Shown in pieces: positions 62,401 through 64,000 of a stretch of DNA of 64,000 nt (position 1 is its first letter; each line of letters opens with the position of its first letter). The translations under genes were made by a program, and so were the position numbers. Under the pieces are notes generated by a model. It made no database searches. It saw only the letters and a program-made list of their open reading frames with translations, and had not been told where the DNA came from. Source of the DNA: Roseivirga spongicola (GTDB lineage: Bacteria; Bacteroidota; Bacteroidia; Cytophagales; Cyclobacteriaceae). The stretch is taken from contig NZ_LRPC01000023.1 of the NCBI RefSeq assembly GCF_001592965.1, positions 62,001 through 126,000 on the forward strand, given 5' to 3'.

Positions 62401-62936
62401 GTGATTCTTGCGTCATCTAGGCGTGCTTTTTTCCATACATCGTTGTCGCTCAGCCCGTTTGCGTTCTTGTATTCCTTGAAGAAGTCGGTTGCTTCTTCTG
62501 ATTCGTAGGTGTCAGTTATTCCGACCAAACGATCTGCCTGAAAGCTGTGAACTAATAAGGTACTTATATCATCGGGGTACGAAGACACGCTTATTTCAGC
62601 ACCAATTTGCTTTGACTTATCCGTTACGTAGTATGGGAAGTTGAAATAATCTCCAAGCTTGTTAAGGTCATAGTCATAACTACCCTTGCTAAATAGCTTG
62701 CCTTTATATTTTACCGTAGTTATTCTGATATTTTCCCATTTGGCTTTGATATATGGGTTATTAAGAAAAACAGGTTCTATAGCTATGGTAACATAGCCAG
62801 TAAGCTGAGTATTTCCACTTTTTACATCGTTGAAATAAATTTCCTGACGACTTGACTCTTGAGCTGAAAGATTCAGTTCTACGGTAAACAGAAATATGAC
62901 AACGAGGAATTTGGACAGCTTTGGAAAATAATTCAT
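59406..62936 (-). CDS. Large secreted repeat/coiled-coil protein of unknown function
   Basis: A 1176-residue protein with signal peptide (KFLVVIFLFTVELNLSAQ). About residues 20-190 are beta-rich. About 195-310 are helical with coiled-coil character (AKIAQYEREQKRKQEIQNL). A Gly-rich linker follows. About 600-860 contain TPR-like helices (LLALEYFKKAQSIYAHHAE, YEDALQDFERANEML). About 880-1100 hold two or more WD/kelch-like beta segments of similar form (RWMMILEKGKSDQTLERA; WLMLLSNNSEQTYGIFAF). No known family is recognised. It is a single gene. Confidence 0.75.
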   Translation of the reverse strand: MNYFPKLSKFLVVIFLFTVELNLSAQESSRQEIYFNDVKSGNTQLTGYVTIAIEPVFLNNPYIKAKWENIRITTVKYKGKLFSKGSYDYDLNKLGDYFNFPYYVTDKSKQIGAEISVSSYPDDISTLLVHSFQADRLVGITDTYESEEATDFFKEYKNANGLSDNDVWKKARLDDARITYLSEGIGRDIAMKLDLWFKEQGKKAYADEAKSWISKANLSYGANNVNTVKQGLDHIKKAKDAAVKAGSASLLQRAETLEGQIVNKITDLNKREYDAKIAQYEREQKRKQEIQNLRNGPQYQTYEQRMQQIEQNWNNGFTQLAQIFTSGSGYNAERETRRDEAFMARINASKAKAERMKSFLVGWDNLAKGMMNIFTDSGESTKVMLDKSDPGSGGGYSPKRLKNEFRYYISSQRLFPKGYSSQIDHERMSGKTQKLNNVGSTFSLQDNLELAIRNNMKQVYGKWIGISVDLRKFPDRFNIDLNTIDVEIPTAMLEILPDNEAFSTIEKGINFKKLGIDKDNIILTWNDEYCYEQNNTTLCRTIPGFNKDYYVDGQMLFFAFSTEESQLNRLVNKIHQDLNRLGEVNEKSSKDFDITPLQKLYADSRKYVRAIEKDFDTQMSNVQGLYQDGKWNECRKAISELSAFTRKHSFLELPAQAESIFIESTEKLEEFIELVKKGNQELNEENKLLALEYFKKAQSIYAHHAEANEKIEELSVELDAKREAYREELELIDKMETEGLVTAKKTAKYLDRARTAAAKDLRDILLSKSTSSGEMIERYESHLKKYPNDLNGTLEFTEYLLTKEDQDERINQFILKIDSLSGSLGLGLSKSAWLKFRKGKYEDALQDFERANEMLSYADSMALYRSLTTADSAFSNSSFQLLLEPQVGKLASVAKARQMEHPSIETLHKATCDGSKAFNSYCSVSWPYRTHKGRWMMILEKGKSDQTLERAISLEEVQALMLDYQDKALFQDLANNDQEFLAVFDPSLSSNNRLIAQKNLADVKKEYETVHRSTHRFVDVIPYRDQWLMLLSNNSEQTYGIFAFSSTANALIKGFDSDSKKGAETIKLSANTKYYPRNVTISNFVSFSSRNFTDVKREIATSQEQFDQSIEEYFNKGYYPLETKLLEDKAVTIFMKTDKPKDDYVIKFYYSASEVYNDFMKNYRNKFRIINLEYHR

Positions 62937-63060
62937 GAAAGAAAACTTGTTCAGTTTATCCTTACCAAATTAACAAACCAAGGTAAAAGGTCAAACTAGA
63001 AGCTCGCTGCTAAGTTTTATCAACGTTTTCAAAACATCAAACTAGTGCATTATTTCAATC

Positions 63061-63131
63061 CATCAGAGTCTCTCTTAGAGGACTCTGATGATCGCAGCAT
63101 GAATCAGTGTCCCTTGCAGGAGACACTGATT
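63061..63131. repeat. Pair of related hairpins
   Basis: CATCAGAGTC/GACTCTGATG (63061-63090) and AATCAGTGTC/GACACTGATT (63102-63131), 11 bases apart, each with a 10-bp perfect stem and a 10-base loop. They differ by paired changes (A-T to T-A in the stem). They lie between the two minus-strand genes and may end the permease transcript. Confidence 0.7.
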
Positions 63132-63179
63132 GAGCTAATCCACTGATTTCTGTTCCCCCGTTTCTCCGTTTTCTGATAG

Positions 63180-64000
63180 CTATTCAGTACGCAGATTCTT
63201 CACCGGATTGGCAATTGCTGCTCTAATTGAATGGTAACTTACGGTCAGCCAAGCTACAACAAGGGCAAGTGCTCCACCAAGTATGAATGAAATCCAGGTG
63301 TCGACCATTTCAATTCTATAAGCAAAGCTTCCAAGCCATTGACCCATTACCCAAACCGAAGCAGGAACTGCCAGAAGTAAGGATATGGCAATAAGCTTAT
63401 TGAAGTCTTTTAACAGCAACCAAACCACTAATTGGGAACTAGCACCTAAGACTTTTCTTACTCCAATTTCTTTTATTCTATTGCCAATCATAAAGGTGGC
63501 AAGTCCAAATAGTCCGATACAAGCGATCCAGATGGCAATTCCTGAAAAGACTAAGAACATATCTCCAGATCGTTTTTCTGTTTCATAGAGTTCGTTGAGC
63601 TCTTCATCTAAATAGTTGTAGATGAACGTTTCATTAGGAGCCATTTGCTTAAATTCTTCTTCGGCACGAGCAACAATGTTACTGGCTTGTGAAGGATTGA
63701 CTTTCAGTGTCATTATTCCTGCATTTCCACCTTGTGCTCCTTCAGTACTGAAGATGGCCATAGGCGTTATTTCAGTGTGAAGTGACTTGTAGTTGTAGTC
63801 TTTAATAACACCAACCACTTCGTAAATAATGTCTTGAGGGTTATTCGCTCCCTGAACATTAATGATTCTCTTGCCAATTGGGTCGTCTTGAATACCTAAA
63901 GCACGAGCGCCACTTTCATTCAAAATCAAAGAAAGGGTATCCTGAAACTCCCTGGAAAAACTTCTACCGGAAGCCATTTCTATGTTCATGGTTTGAATGT
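63180..64000 (-). CDS. MacB/FtsX-type ABC transporter permease, C-terminal part
   Basis: The frame is open to the window edge, so the start lies outside; 273 residues are visible (ATG 63989 is internal). It contains the end of the MacB-like periplasmic domain (GRSFSREFQDTLSLILNESGARALG) and then the FtsX domain with three helices (FSGIAIWIACIGLFGLATFMI, MIGNRIKEIGVRKVLGAS, and a last pair with ALALVVAWLTVSYHSIRAA) ending NPVKNLRTE. This form is very common in Bacteroidota, often in several copies. The cargo is unknown. Confidence 0.9.
   Translation of the reverse strand, partial: IQTMNIEMASGRSFSREFQDTLSLILNESGARALGIQDDPIGKRIINVQGANNPQDIIYEVVGVIKDYNYKSLHTEITPMAIFSTEGAQGGNAGIMTLKVNPSQASNIVARAEEEFKQMAPNETFIYNYLDEELNELYETEKRSGDMFLVFSGIAIWIACIGLFGLATFMIGNRIKEIGVRKVLGASSQLVVWLLLKDFNKLIAISLLLAVPASVWVMGQWLGSFAYRIEMVDTWISFILGGALALVVAWLTVSYHSIRAAIANPVKNLRTE

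Overview
The window looks like chromosomal DNA of a Bacteroidota bacterium, most likely a Cytophagales-type marine glider (the order is an inference). Supporting signs are SusC/SusD and HmuR/HmuY pairs, GldA and GldFG gliding-motility ABC transporter genes, DUF4290, DUF5686 and TPR-histidine-kinase proteins, an Asp-type MurA, near absence of Shine-Dalgarno sites, and promoters of the Bacteroidota form TTG-N20-TAnnTTTG. No rRNA, tRNA, CRISPR array, prophage or intact insertion sequence was recognised.

Positions 1-22000 are an iron/haem acquisition island. A FecA-like receptor (partial) faces a haem ABC transporter plus haem-degrading protein (hmuTUVS), preceded by a haem receptor/haemophore operon (hmuR-hmuY), a small Cys-rich protein, an orphan LuxR-type regulator with a degenerate receiver, a SusCD pair, a methyltransferase gene broken by an in-frame stop, and a siderophore receptor followed by DUF3325-like, DUF3649-like and PepSY membrane proteins. 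Four promoters here carry a 14-bp palindrome (type CACTAGTACTAGTG) placed exactly one base upstream of the -33 TTG. Four promoters (three of these plus that of the LuxR gene) carry a TTTAGA-N5-TCTAAA operator over the probable transcription start. This suggests a two-layer regulon: an iron-sensing repressor plus an activator, the activator possibly being the LuxR protein encoded in the island.

Positions 22700-24310 hold a tandem array of five complete and one truncated ~289-bp units full of inverted repeats, between divergent genes. Positions 24349-29260 carry an SDR enzyme, gldA, a fused gldFG and a methyltransferase. Positions 29400-36510 form a sulfur-assimilation region around dnaN: sulfite/nitrite reductase, siroheme synthesis (cobA, precorrin-2 dehydrogenase), rhodanese, an Rrf2 regulator, DUF2061 and an APS reductase. 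A near-identical CTAC-N7-GTAG operator lies before both sulfur operons.

Positions 36500-42550 are housekeeping (small membrane proteins, VIT transporter, murA, DUF4290, uvrD-type helicase). Positions 42700-47560 carry a TPR histidine kinase/response regulator pair divergent from two secreted proteins. Positions 47600-48116 are a decayed stretch with a duplicated 3' end of the nearby glycosyltransferase. Positions 48116-57060 include a beta-propeller lipoprotein, the glycosyltransferase, an ECF sigma factor with a probable anti-sigma partner, gmk, nadD, a DUF5686 protein, an ExbD-like protein and a DsbA-like oxidoreductase. The window ends with a penicillin-acylase-type lipoprotein, a 1176-residue secreted repeat protein of unknown role and a partial MacB/FtsX-type permease. 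Intergenic regions contain several families of small dispersed hairpins.
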